Shown piece by piece: positions 26,956 through 38,141 of a DNA stretch of 64,000 nt; within the stretch, counting starts at the first letter, position 1; each line of letters starts with the position of its first letter. The notes beneath the pieces are model-generated. The model did no database searches. It saw nothing but the letters and a program-made list of their open reading frames with translations, and was not told the DNA's origin. The DNA comes from Streptomyces sp. CB00316 (lineage in GTDB: Bacteria; Actinomycetota; Actinomycetes; Streptomycetales; Streptomycetaceae): assembly GCF_001905595.1 (NCBI RefSeq), contig NZ_LIXI01000010.1, forward strand, positions 269,857 through 333,856, written 5' to 3'. Both the position numbers and the translations under genes were made by a program.

Positions 26956-28401
26956 TCACGCGTGCTTGAAGTGCTTGATGGACTGGTCCTTGGCGGTCGC
27001 GTCGGCGAAGGCCTGGATCTTCTTGATGGTCTCGGCCGGGGTGGCGCGGCCGGCCATCATCTCGCCGAGCGCGGCGACGCCGATCTGCTCCTTCTGGAGC
27101 TTCACGTACCAGTCCTGCAGGCGGGGGTTGACCACATTGGTGCCCGCCTTCTCCAGCGCGGCGACACCGGACTTCAGGCCGTCGGAGAGCTCGATGCCGT
27201 CGGTGCCGCCGTTGAAGGCGGAGAGCGACTTGGTGTTGGTGGTGAAGGACTTGGAGGAGGCCTCACTCAGCATGATGCGCAGCTGCTCCATGCCGCCCTC
27301 GGGGTTCTTCGCCTTGGACGGGACGATGAACGGCTCGCCGCCGGACGCCCAGATGGTGCCGAAGGGCAGCTTGTCCGACGAGTCGAGGCTGGAGGGAGCG
27401 CCCACGGACAGCTTGAAGTCCTTGGGGATGATCGCCGCTTCCTCGTTCTCGACCCAGGAGCCGTTCGGGATGAACAGCGCCTTGCCGCGGGCCCAGGCGC
27501 CCTGCGAACCGCGGTGGTCCAGGCCCGGGGTGCCCTTGAGGACGTAACCCTTGGCGTAGAGCTCGTAGTACGCCTCGAAGGCGGCCTTGACCGCGGGGTG
27601 CTCCCAGGCCTTCGGCTCCAGGTTGTCGATGGCGTTCAGGACCTCGACGCCGCCGATCTTCCCGATGAACGGGTAGAGCGAGAACGGGATGTAGTAGGGG
27701 TGCTTGCCGGGGTAGGTCCAGCCGGCGATGCCCTTCTTCTTCGCCTTCGCGCAGAGCGCGAGCATGTCGTCCCAGGTCTCCGGGTACGTGGCGTCGAGCT
27801 TGTCCAGCGCGGTCTGCGAATACCAGACGCCGTAGACGGTGTACGCGTAGTACATGATCCAGACCGGGTCGCCGTCGAACTGGCCCATCTCGACGATGCC
27901 CGGCCGCAGGGTGTCGCGGACCGTCTTGGCGGGGTCGTCGATGGAGGGGGCGTCGAGCAGCGGGGTGAGGTCGGTGAGCTGCTTCTTGCCGACCAGGACG
28001 CCCATGTCCATCTGCTGGGCGCCGGAGTTGTCGATCAGGTCCGGCGGCGTGCCGCCGTTGAAGCGCGGCTGGAGGACCGACTGGATCTTCTGCGTCGCCG
28101 AGAACTTGATCTGCGCCTCGGGGTAGGTCTTCTTGTAGACGTCCCGGGCGTCCTCGGCGTACTTGGTGCCGAACCCGCCGTCGAAGATGACGATCTCCAG
28201 CGGGGCGCTGCCGTTGACGGCCAGCGGGTTCTTGTCGGTCTTCTCGCCCTTTTCGACCTTGTCGTCGCTGCCGCTGTCGCCGCTCGCGCAGGCGGACAGG
28301 AAGCTCATCGTCGGAACAGCGATCAGGCCGAGTGCGGCAGAACGCTTGATCAGATCGCGACGGCCAAGGCCCTCATTGTTCTGAGCGGAGGTGGATCCCA
28401 T
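26956..28401 (-). CDS. ngcE: Carbohydrate ABC transporter substrate-binding lipoprotein (NgcE type)
   Basis: A 481-residue extracellular solute-binding protein of family 1. The N-terminus combines a twin-arginine motif, GRRDLIKRSAALG, with a lipobox, FLSAC, so it is a Tat-exported lipoprotein. The mature part has the typical two-lobe fold with Trp/Tyr-rich sugar-contact regions (IMYYAYTVYGVWYS, YPETWDDMLALC). The ATG at 28401 has GAGGA 7 bases upstream; an in-frame TTG lies at 28407. Relatives bind N-acetylglucosamine or chitooligosaccharides. A DasR-like palindrome lies upstream. Confidence 0.85.
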   Translation of the reverse strand: MGSTSAQNNEGLGRRDLIKRSAALGLIAVPTMSFLSACASGDSGSDDKVEKGEKTDKNPLAVNGSAPLEIVIFDGGFGTKYAEDARDVYKKTYPEAQIKFSATQKIQSVLQPRFNGGTPPDLIDNSGAQQMDMGVLVGKKQLTDLTPLLDAPSIDDPAKTVRDTLRPGIVEMGQFDGDPVWIMYYAYTVYGVWYSQTALDKLDATYPETWDDMLALCAKAKKKGIAGWTYPGKHPYYIPFSLYPFIGKIGGVEVLNAIDNLEPKAWEHPAVKAAFEAYYELYAKGYVLKGTPGLDHRGSQGAWARGKALFIPNGSWVENEEAAIIPKDFKLSVGAPSSLDSSDKLPFGTIWASGGEPFIVPSKAKNPEGGMEQLRIMLSEASSKSFTTNTKSLSAFNGGTDGIELSDGLKSGVAALEKAGTNVVNPRLQDWYVKLQKEQIGVAALGEMMAGRATPAETIKKIQAFADATAKDQSIKHFKHA

Positions 28402-28912
28402 GCTCAAGTCCTCGCCTTCTCCAGGACTCAGGCGGTGTACCGGTCACCCGTCGAAAATTCGCCTCAGGCGAAGGGCCCCGCCACCGCGGTCGGTTGCGCT
28501 CGGGTCGTGCAGGTATGCAGGTGTACCGGAGATGAAGAACCGGCGGAGTGGGGGTGGTCGGAGAACCGTACCGCCAGGGCGTCCATGACTCCCCCGCGAA
28601 TGTCTCCTCGTTCCCCCGTGTGCGCATCCGTCGGAAACGGCTGTGCAGATGGCGACAGGTATAGTCCACTTGTCGCCAACTGAGCAAGATCGAATGCACG
28701 TTGGGACGGCAGTCTTTCCCGAGTTGAGACCTCGTGGACTCCTCGGCACCTCACGCCCTCGCCCAGGGGCAGCTTTTTCCCGTTACGGCCGATTCGCACC
28801 GCGCGCCTTCGGCAACACCCTTGACACGTCCTCTCACTTGGCTCCCTACTGGACCTTGCATCCCGCTATGACAACGTTGTCCAAGCACGCTCCGGGGAGG
28901 AACGGCTCGGTT
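28402..28912. promoter_or_regulatory. Divergent control region of ngcE and the GH92 gene
   Basis: This 511-bp stretch separates the two divergent genes and holds no convincing gene; frames through it read poorly. It contains the DasR-like palindrome at 28651-28677. A TTGACA lies at 28821-28826 about 90 bases before the GH92 start and could be a -35 element. Confidence 0.6.
28651..28677. promoter_or_regulatory. DasR-responsive element (dre)-like operator
   Basis: ACAGGTATAGTCCACT at 28655-28670 matches 13 of 16 positions of the dre consensus ACTGGTCTAGACCACT as recalled. It is embedded in a larger palindrome with perfect 7-bp arms GGCGACA/TGTCGCC. It lies 254 bases before the ngcE start. DasR represses aminosugar uptake genes in Streptomyces, which fits the ngc genes. 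Confidence 0.65.
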
Positions 28913-31900
28913 ATGCAGCCACCACGAGGTCTCCACCATGGCGCTGGAAAGGTCTTCAGCAGCGCCGCCCGTACGAGACGGAGCCGCACGGCCGCCGTCC
29001 TCGCGGCATCACTCGCCCTGGCCCTCGCGGCCCCCACGGCCGCCGTCGCCGGCCCGTCCCAGGTGCCGCAGAAGCCTTCCGGCGAAAGGACGTTCCGCTC
29101 CTCGTTCGAGGCGGACGAGAAGCAGCCGGACTGGCGCAACACGGTAGAAGAAGGACCGGACGGCACAGAGCGCTCATCGGGTGTCGACGGCGGATTCTCC
29201 GCCGGAATACCGGGCAATGTCACCGGCCGGGTGACCGACGTCCTCGCCAGCGCCGAGAACACCGCTGGCGGCGAGGTCAAGGAGAACCTGGTCGACGTCG
29301 AACCGGGCTCCAAGTGGCTGGCGTTCGCGAAGACCGGCTGGGTCGAGTTCGACCTGGACGAGCCGGTGGAGGTGGTGACGTACGCGCTCACCTCCGCCAA
29401 CGACCACGCCCCGCGCGACCCGAAGGACTGGACGCTCAAGGGCTCCGCCGACGGCAAGGAGTGGACCGACCTCGACCGGCGCACGGGCGAGAGCTTCGCC
29501 AAGCGGCACGAGACCAAGTCGTACGATTTCGCCTCCGGCACCGCCTACCGGCACTTCCGCCTGGAGATCACCGCCAACAACGGCACGCCGGACATCCTCC
29601 AGCTCGCCGACGTTCAGTTCTCGAACGGTGACACCTCCGATCCCGTCCCCGACGAGATGCGCAGCCAGGCCGACCGCGGCCCCTCCGGCTCGCCCACCGC
29701 GAAGGCTGGTGCGGGATTCACCGGAAGGAAGGCACTGCGTTACGCGGGTACGCACACGCCGGACGGCCGCGCGTACTCGTACAACAAGGTCTTCGACGTG
29801 AACACGGCCGTCACCAAGGACACCGAGCTCTCCTACCTCGTCTATCCGCAGATGGGCGAGACGGACCTCAACTACCCCGCGACCCACATCGCGGTGGACC
29901 TGGCCTTCACCGACGGCACGTACCTGAGCGGGCTGAAGGCCACCGACAGCCACGGCGGACTGCTGACCCCGCAGGGCCAGGCCGACGCCAAGCGCCTGTA
30001 CGTCAACCAGTGGAACAAGGTCGCCTCCCGCATCGGCACGGTGGCGGCGGGCAAGACGGTCGACCGGATCCTGGTGGCGTACGACTCCCCCAAGGGACCG
30101 GCGAAGTTCCAGGGCTGGGTCGACGACATCGCGATCGCCCCGAAGGCACCCGAGAAGCGCAAGGCGCACCTCTCGGACTACGCGCTGACCACCCGCGGCA
30201 CCAACTCCAGCGGCGGCTTCTCCCGCGGCAACAACATTCCGGCCACCGCGGTCCCCCATGGCTTCAACTTCTGGACTCCGGTGACCAACGCCGGTTCGCT
30301 GAGCTGGCTGTACGACTACCACCGGGGCAACAACGAGGACAACCTCCCCACGCTCCAGGCCTTCAGCGCCAGCCATGAGCCGAGCCCCTGGATGGGCGAC
30401 CGGCAGACCTTCCAGGTGATGCCCACGGCCGCGGCCGGCACCCCGGACGCCGCCCGCACGGCGCGTGCGCTGCCGTTCCGGCACGAGAACGAGATCGCGA
30501 AGCCCCACTACTACGGCGTCACGTTCGAGAACGGCCTCAAGACCGAGATCGCGCCGACGGACCACGCGGCCCGGATGCGGTTCACCTACCCCGGCACGGA
30601 CGCCGGCCTGGTCTTCGACAACGTGTCGAACGCCGGCGGTCTGACTCTGGACGCCAGGTCCCGCTCCTTCTCCGGTTACACGGACGTGAAGAGCGGCCTG
30701 TCCACCGGGGCGACCCGCATGTTCGTGTACGGCGTCTTCGACGCGCCGGTGACGGACAGCGGCAAGCTGAAGGGCGGCGGGGGCGACGACGTCACCGGCT
30801 TCTTCCGCTTCGACGCGGGCAAGGACCGCACGGTCAACCTGCGTCTGGCGACCTCGCTGATCGGCGTCGACCAGGCGAAGAAGAACCTGGCGACGGAGAT
30901 CCCGGAGTCCACGTCCTTCGAGAAGGTGCAGCGCACGGCGCAGGCGGCCTGGGACGACGTCCTGGGGACGATCGAGGTCGAGGGCGCCGACGCCGACCAG
31001 CTCACCTCGCTCTACTCCAGCCTCTACCGCCTCTACCTCTACCCGAACTCCGGCCACGAGAAGGTCGACGGGAAGAACAAGTACGCGAGCCCCTTCTCCA
31101 AGCCGGCCGGCACGGACACCCCGACGCAGACCGGCGCGAAGATCGTCGACGGCAAGGTGTACGTCAACAACGGCTTCTGGGACACCTACCGCACGACCTG
31201 GCCCGCCTACTCCTTCTTCTCCCCGAAGAAGGCAGGCGAGCTGGTGGACGGCTTCGTCCAGCACTACAAGGACGGCGGCTGGACCTCCCGTTGGTCCTCC
31301 CCCGGTTACGCGGACCTGATGACCGGCACCAGCTCGGACGTGGCCTTCGCCGACGCCTACGTCAAGGGCGTGAAGTTCGACGCGGAGGCGGCGTACGACG
31401 CGGCGGTCAAGAACGCCACGGTGGCCCCTCCCTCCGCCGGCGTCGGCCGCAAGGGCATGGAGACCTCCGTCTTCACGGGTTACGCGAACACCGCGACCCA
31501 CGAGGGCCTCTCCTGGTCGCTGGAGGGCTACCTCAACGACTACGGCATCGCGCGCATGGGCGAGGCGCTCTACAAGAAGACGAAGAAGGCGCGGTACAAG
31601 GAGGAGTCCGCCTACTTCCTGAACCGGGCGCAGAAGTACGTCAAGCTCTTCGACGAGAAGGCGGGCTTCTTCCAGGGCAGGAAGCCGAACGGCGACTGGC
31701 GCCTCCCGTCGGACCAGTACGACCCCCGCGTATGGGGCTACGACTACACCGAGACCAACGGCTGGGGCTACGCCTTCACCGCCCCGCAGGACAGCCGGGG
31801 CCTGGCCAACCTGTACGGCGGCCGCGCGGGGCTCGGCAAGAAGCTGGACACGTACTTCTCGACGCCGGAGACGGCGGGCCCGGAGTTCGTCGGCAGTTAC

Positions 31901-32785
31901 GGCGGAGTCATCCACGAGATGACCGAGGCGCGTGACGTGCGGATGGGCCAGTACGGGCACAGCAACCAGGTCGCCCACCACGCCACGTACATGTACAACG
32001 CGGCCTCGCAGCCGTACAAGACGCAGGAGAAGGTCCGCGAGGTGCTGGGCCGCCTGTACGTCGGCAGCGAGATCGGGCAGGGCATCCACGGCGACGAGGA
32101 CAACGGCGAGCAGTCGGCCTGGTACCTCTTCTCGGCGCTCGGCTTCTACCCGCTGGTGATGGGCAGCGGGGAGTACGCGATCGGCTCACCGCTGTTCAGG
32201 AAGGTCACCGTCCGCATGGACAACGGCCGCAAGCTGACCGTCAAGGCCCCCAAGAACAGCGCGAAGAACATCTACGTGCAGGGCGTGAAGGTCAACGGCA
32301 AGAAGTGGACCTCCACCGCGCTCCCGCACGACGTGCTGGCCAAGGGCGGCACGCTGGAGTTCGACATGGGTCCGAAGCCGTCCGCCTGGGGCACGGGCAA
32401 GGACGCGGCCCCGGTCTCCATCCAGCAGGACGACAAGGCCCCGGCCCCCAAGGGCGATGTGCTGAAGGGCGACGGGGCGCTGTTCGACAACACCTCGGCG
32501 ACGGCGGCGGATGTCACCTCCGTCGAGCTGCCGGCCGGCGCGTCCACCAAAGCGCTCCAGTACACGCTGACGTCGTCGGCGGCGGACAAGGCCCCGACGG
32601 GCTGGACGCTCCAGGGCTCGCCCGACGGCAGGAAGTGGACGGACCTCGACCGCCGCTCCGGCCAGTCCTTCGCCTGGGACAAGCAGACCCGGGCCTTCTC
32701 GGTGGACCAGCCCGGCGCGTACGCGCAGTACCGGCTGGTGCTGACGGGTCCGGCGACGCTGGCGGAGGTGGAGCTGCTCTCCTGA
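28913..32785 (+). CDS. Secreted GH92 family alpha-mannosidase-like protein with F5/8-type C modules
   Basis: About 1,290 residues. A signal peptide (RTAAVLAASLALALAAPTAAVA) is followed by a discoidin-like F5/8 type C module (TDLDRRTGESFAKRHETKS), the GH92 N-terminal beta-domain (VPHGFNFWTPVTNAG), the alpha/alpha-barrel (YVNNGFWDTYRTTWPAY through GDEDNGEQSAWYLFSALGFYP), and a second discoidin-like half module (TDLDRRSGQSFAWDKQT). GH92 enzymes are calcium-dependent exo-alpha-mannosidases. The motif that normally reads N-E-P-S-H-H reads N-Q-V-A-H-H here (glutamine codon 31967-31969), so the general acid appears replaced by glutamine. The ATG at 28913 gives the best signal peptide; an in-frame ATG lies at 28868. 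Confidence 0.85.
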   Translation: MQPPRGLHHGAGKVFSSAARTRRSRTAAVLAASLALALAAPTAAVAGPSQVPQKPSGERTFRSSFEADEKQPDWRNTVEEGPDGTERSSGVDGGFSAGIPGNVTGRVTDVLASAENTAGGEVKENLVDVEPGSKWLAFAKTGWVEFDLDEPVEVVTYALTSANDHAPRDPKDWTLKGSADGKEWTDLDRRTGESFAKRHETKSYDFASGTAYRHFRLEITANNGTPDILQLADVQFSNGDTSDPVPDEMRSQADRGPSGSPTAKAGAGFTGRKALRYAGTHTPDGRAYSYNKVFDVNTAVTKDTELSYLVYPQMGETDLNYPATHIAVDLAFTDGTYLSGLKATDSHGGLLTPQGQADAKRLYVNQWNKVASRIGTVAAGKTVDRILVAYDSPKGPAKFQGWVDDIAIAPKAPEKRKAHLSDYALTTRGTNSSGGFSRGNNIPATAVPHGFNFWTPVTNAGSLSWLYDYHRGNNEDNLPTLQAFSASHEPSPWMGDRQTFQVMPTAAAGTPDAARTARALPFRHENEIAKPHYYGVTFENGLKTEIAPTDHAARMRFTYPGTDAGLVFDNVSNAGGLTLDARSRSFSGYTDVKSGLSTGATRMFVYGVFDAPVTDSGKLKGGGGDDVTGFFRFDAGKDRTVNLRLATSLIGVDQAKKNLATEIPESTSFEKVQRTAQAAWDDVLGTIEVEGADADQLTSLYSSLYRLYLYPNSGHEKVDGKNKYASPFSKPAGTDTPTQTGAKIVDGKVYVNNGFWDTYRTTWPAYSFFSPKKAGELVDGFVQHYKDGGWTSRWSSPGYADLMTGTSSDVAFADAYVKGVKFDAEAAYDAAVKNATVAPPSAGVGRKGMETSVFTGYANTATHEGLSWSLEGYLNDYGIARMGEALYKKTKKARYKEESAYFLNRAQKYVKLFDEKAGFFQGRKPNGDWRLPSDQYDPRVWGYDYTETNGWGYAFTAPQDSRGLANLYGGRAGLGKKLDTYFSTPETAGPEFVGSYGGVIHEMTEARDVRMGQYGHSNQVAHHATYMYNAASQPYKTQEKVREVLGRLYVGSEIGQGIHGDEDNGEQSAWYLFSALGFYPLVMGSGEYAIGSPLFRKVTVRMDNGRKLTVKAPKNSAKNIYVQGVKVNGKKWTSTALPHDVLAKGGTLEFDMGPKPSAWGTGKDAAPVSIQQDDKAPAPKGDVLKGDGALFDNTSATAADVTSVELPAGASTKALQYTLTSSAADKAPTGWTLQGSPDGRKWTDLDRRSGQSFAWDKQTRAFSVDQPGAYAQYRLVLTGPATLAEVELLS

Positions 32786-32801
32786 CCTGTGCGTGACGCA
32801 C

Positions 32802-32843
32802 GTCGGCGGCCGGTACCCGAGCACGGGGCACCGGCCGTCGGCG
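32802..32843. terminator. Bidirectional terminator
   Basis: GGCCGGT and ACCGGCC arms, extended by further partly matched bases (CGGC / GTCGGCG), form an imperfect hairpin between the convergent GH92 and phosphatase genes. Confidence 0.6.
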
Positions 32844-32845
32844 TT

Positions 32846-33463
32846 TCAGGCCTCGTGCAGGCTCTCGGGAAGGGCGACGTTGAGCGCGGCGACGACGGGC
32901 CGGCCGTGTTCGGTGCCGAGCCTGGAGACGGCCCCGGTGGCGAGCTGGAAGAGCCGGCCCTCGGCCGGGGTCAGGCCGAGGTAGCGGGCGGTGAGGACGC
33001 GCAGGAAGTGCGAGTGGGCGACGAGCGCGATGTCCGCGCTCCCGATCCCCTCGGCGGCCGACCGGACGCCCGCGAGCACCTGGTCGGCGCGCTGCCCGAC
33101 CTCGGCGGGGCTCTCGCCGGGGTGTTCGTCGGAGCCGGGGTCGACGCCATCGGTCCAGAGGTTCCAGAAGGGGCGGGTGCGGCGGATCGCCTGGGTGGTG
33201 ATGCCCTCGTAGCCGCCGTAGTCCCATTCCCGCAGCTCGGGGGTGACCCGGGGGGCGTGGAGCCCGGCCAGCTCGGCGGTGCGGCGGGCCCGGATCGAGG
33301 GGCTGACGAGGGTGAGCCCGATGTTCCGCTCGGCGAGCAGCGGCACGAGGGCGCGGGCCTGGCGCCGGCCGGTGGCGGTCAGCGGGAGGTCGGTCCAGCT
33401 CGTGTGCTGCCCGGAGCGGGACCATTCGGTCTCACCGTGCCGGATGAGGATCAGCTCGCCCAT
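32846..33463 (-). CDS. Histidine phosphatase family protein (phosphoglycerate-mutase-like)
   Basis: A 205-residue enzyme of the branch-1 histidine phosphatase clan. LILIRHGETEWS at residues 4-15 holds the phosphate-accepting histidine and arginine. REWDYGGYEG carries the acid glutamate region, and LVAHSHFLRVL the second histidine. It dephosphorylates a small-molecule or sugar phosphate; the substrate cannot be read from sequence. The ATG at 33463 gives the canonical start MGELILIRHGE. Confidence 0.88.
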   Translation of the reverse strand: MGELILIRHGETEWSRSGQHTSWTDLPLTATGRRQARALVPLLAERNIGLTLVSPSIRARRTAELAGLHAPRVTPELREWDYGGYEGITTQAIRRTRPFWNLWTDGVDPGSDEHPGESPAEVGQRADQVLAGVRSAAEGIGSADIALVAHSHFLRVLTARYLGLTPAEGRLFQLATGAVSRLGTEHGRPVVAALNVALPESLHEA

Positions 33464-33528
33464 GGTGGTCCGTTCACTTTCTGTACGGGTGGTACGGGGG
33501 TGGCGCCGACGTTGCCGATGATGCCGGC

Positions 33529-33600
33529 GGTGCTGGTGTTGCCGTCGGTGCTGGTGTTGCCGTCGGTGCTGGTGTTGCCGTCAGTGCTGGTGTTGCCGGT
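33529..33600. repeat. 18-bp tandem repeat, four copies
   Basis: Three exact copies of GGTGCTGGTGTTGCCGTC (33529-33582) and a diverged fourth (33583-33600). The unit is a multiple of three. On the minus strand it reads as a Asn-Thr-Ser-Thr-Asp-Gly repeat within an open frame (GTG 33651 to stop 33451, 66 codons) that would overlap the phosphatase start by 13 bases. On the plus strand it reads VLVLPS. Whether any peptide is made is unknown. Confidence 0.8.
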
Positions 33601-33696
33601 GCTGCTGCTGTTACTGACAGGATCAGTGGGGTGGTGGGGCGGTGGAGCCACGTACCGTAAGTCCCTCACCTGACCGACATCCCGTGGGGGGACCCC

Positions 33697-34257
33697 ATGT
33701 CCGACAACTCGCCGCCTCCGCCGCCCGAACAGCCGCAGCCGTCGCCCTGGGGGCCTCCCGCCGCACCGCCGGGCACGCCGCGCACGGGGCTGATCGTGTC
33801 GCTCGCCGTGGGCGGTGGACTGGTCGTGGCGGGGGCGCTGGTGGCGCTGGTCTACTCCCTGATGGACTCGGTCTCGGACTCCATCGCGCTGCCGCCCGCG
33901 CGGTCGGAGGCGCCCTCCTCCGAGCCGTACGAGGAGGAGCCGGTGGAGGAGGAGCCCGAGCCCGTCGCGTCCGGGCCGGCCGCCGAGGGGGACGTCACCG
34001 TCACGAAGTGCACGCGGGACTCGCTGATCGGCTGGCCGCACGCCGATCTGAAGATCGTGAACGGGAGCGGGAGCCCGGCGGGTTACGTCGTGTTCGTCGA
34101 GTTCCTGGATGCGAAGGGCGCGGTGCTGACCGACGGCGTCGCGACCACCGACGACGTGGCCCCCGGCGCGTCGGTGGAGGTGGAGGCGCAGGGAGTCGGC
34201 GAGGTGCCGACGGGCACGAAGTGCCGCGTCAAGCAGGTGACGCGGGACCCGATGTAG
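33697..34257 (+). CDS. Membrane-anchored protein with FxLYD-like extracellular domain
   Basis: A 186-residue protein. It has a Pro-rich cytoplasmic N-terminus of about 30 residues, one transmembrane helix (LIVSLAVGGGLVVAGALVALVYSL), a Glu/Pro-rich stalk, and an outer domain beginning VTVTKCTRDSLIGWPHADLKIVN. That domain, with two cysteines and the pattern GYVVFVEFLDAKGAVL, looks like an FxLYD/DUF-type beta-sandwich. GTGGGGGGACC precedes the ATG. No specific function is recognised. Confidence 0.75.
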   Translation: MSDNSPPPPPEQPQPSPWGPPAAPPGTPRTGLIVSLAVGGGLVVAGALVALVYSLMDSVSDSIALPPARSEAPSSEPYEEEPVEEEPEPVASGPAAEGDVTVTKCTRDSLIGWPHADLKIVNGSGSPAGYVVFVEFLDAKGAVLTDGVATTDDVAPGASVEVEAQGVGEVPTGTKCRVKQVTRDPM

Positions 34258-34292
34258 GGCTCCGGGGCCGTGTCCGGTGCGCTGTGACGCCG

Positions 34293-34331
34293 AAGGGCCG
34301 CACCCCGGGGAGAACCCGGGGTGCGGCCCTT
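34293..34331. terminator. Bidirectional terminator, aconitase side
   Basis: Perfect 17-base arms (AAGGGCCGCACCCCGGG and complement) with the 5-base loop GAGAA, flanked by A and T runs. It lies between the convergent membrane protein and aconitase genes. Confidence 0.9.
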
Positions 34332-34354
34332 TCCACTCGGTCGTCCTGGTCCGC

Positions 34355-37072
<2,718 letters not shown>

Positions 37073-37165
37073 GACAGTCTCCTTCTTCAATGTGCGCGTT
37101 CTACCGCGCCGCGCCTCATTGGCAGCGGGCGCCGCGTTGTGCCGCCTACGGCCCCGACCATCCGC

Positions 37166-37184
37166 TAAGGTAAGGCTTAGTTAG
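37166..37184 (-). promoter_or_regulatory. Iron-box-like (DmdR/IdeR) sequence upstream of acnA
   Basis: TAAGGTAAGGCTTAGTTAG matches 13 of 19 positions of the actinobacterial iron box TTAGGTTAGGCTAACCTAA, as recalled. It overlaps a wider inverted repeat, GTAAGGC-N12-GCCTTAC on the minus strand. It lies about 95 bases before the aconitase start. Iron control of an Fe-S enzyme is plausible but unproven. Confidence 0.4.
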
Positions 37185-37225
37185 GCATGCCTTACCGGGC
37201 GGCGGCTGCGGTGCGCCTCGGCAGA

Positions 37226-37243
37226 TATCTCGATGTCGAGATA
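37226..37243. promoter_or_regulatory. MarR/TamR-like palindromic operator upstream of acnA
   Basis: TATCTCGA-TG-TCGAGATA is an 18-bp inverted repeat with perfect 8-bp arms, 154 bases before the aconitase GTG. In S. coelicolor the MarR-family regulator TamR is reported to act on the aconitase promoter through an inverted repeat of this kind; that is recall. It lies outside the transposon, 37 bases from its left end. Confidence 0.55.
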
Positions 37244-37279
37244 ACTCTAGTACATAGCCGCCGCCCGGTCATGCCCAGG

Positions 37280-37361
37280 TGCCCTTTGACCGCTGTCATC
37301 CAATCGAGGCGTTTGACAGCGAACCCAGTCGTTCCGGCTTCCTTGCCAGCGAACCTAGTCG
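37280..37361 (+). repeat. Left-end TnsB-site-like repeats
   Basis: Two clear copies lie 30 bases apart in the same orientation: GTTTGACAGCGAACCCAGTCG at 37311 and CCTTGCCAGCGAACCTAGTCG at 37341. A weaker terminal copy begins CTTTGACCGC at 37284. Tn7-type ends carry several such transposase-binding repeats. Confidence 0.6.
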
Positions 37362-37388
37362 TACGAGGTGACGTCCTGGGGGTGCTGG

Positions 37389-38141
37389 ATGGCCGTACCG
37401 GTGGGGATGGATCTTGCCGAGCCGTACGTCGAGCTGTCGTACGTGGATGCGGTACGCGAGTCTCGGCGGCGTCCGCTGCTGGACTGCGCGACGACACGGT
37501 TCGAGGACGTGGCCGCAGTGCGGCCGTTTCGCTGGTCGCGAGGTGAGCGTCACTTCCCGGGCTGGTACTGGGCGGCGACGACCGGGCGGCACGTCGGCTT
37601 CGAGTCCTGGCTGGAACGGGACCGGCTTGTGCTGATGGACTTCGATCCCGAGGTGGCGGGGATCGCCTCGCAGCCGTTCTGGCTGCACTGGCACGACGGC
37701 GAGCGGGAGCGTCGGCACGCGCCGGACTACTTCGTACGTCGCGCGGACGGCTCGGCGGTGGTCGTCGACGTCCGCGCCGATGAGCGGATCGAACCGAGGG
37801 ACGCGGAGGCGTTCGAGGTGACGCGCCGGGCCTGCCGTCAGGCGGGATGGAGCTTCGAGCGGGTCGGGGTTCCGGAGGAAGTGCTGCTGGCGAACGTGCG
37901 GTGGCTGTCGCGCTACCGGCATCCCCGGTGTCGGCGCGGGCCGGTCGTGGATCGTCTCCGGGAGCTATTCGCGGAACCGGCCCCGTTGATGGCCGGTGCG
38001 GATGCGGCCGGTGAACGGCTTGAGACGCTCCCCGTCCTGTTCCATCTCCTCTGGCTGCGCGAGTTGGCCGCCGAGGGGCTGACGGCCGGGCTGCTGGGGC
38101 CGTCCACCGTCGTGCGCCTGGCGGACGGAAGTGTTCAGTGA
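37389..38141 (+). CDS. tnsA: TnsA-like transposon endonuclease
   Basis: A 250-residue protein with the restriction-endonuclease-like core of TnsA, which cuts the non-transferred strands at the 5' ends of Tn7-like elements. Catalytic residues by position: Glu72 in FESWLERD, Asp113 in HAPDYFVRR, and Asp127-x-Arg129 in VVVDVRADERI, where E. coli TnsA has Gln-x-Lys. Arginine at that place is common in actinobacterial relatives (recall). The start is uncertain: ATG 37389 (GGGGG upstream), GTG 37368 or ATG 37407. The stop overlaps tnsB by GTGA. Confidence 0.82.
   Translation: MAVPVGMDLAEPYVELSYVDAVRESRRRPLLDCATTRFEDVAAVRPFRWSRGERHFPGWYWAATTGRHVGFESWLERDRLVLMDFDPEVAGIASQPFWLHWHDGERERRHAPDYFVRRADGSAVVVDVRADERIEPRDAEAFEVTRRACRQAGWSFERVGVPEEVLLANVRWLSRYRHPRCRRGPVVDRLRELFAEPAPLMAGADAAGERLETLPVLFHLLWLRELAAEGLTAGLLGPSTVVRLADGSVQ

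Noticed and set aside
33529..33600. CRISPR array
   Set aside because: The 18-bp units are contiguous with no spacers; it is a simple tandem repeat.
32789..33673. Long plus-strand open frame opposite the histidine phosphatase, with a VLVLPS repeat
   Set aside because: It is the complement of a clear enzyme gene, has unnatural composition and no ribosome-binding site; the repeat is better treated as DNA.
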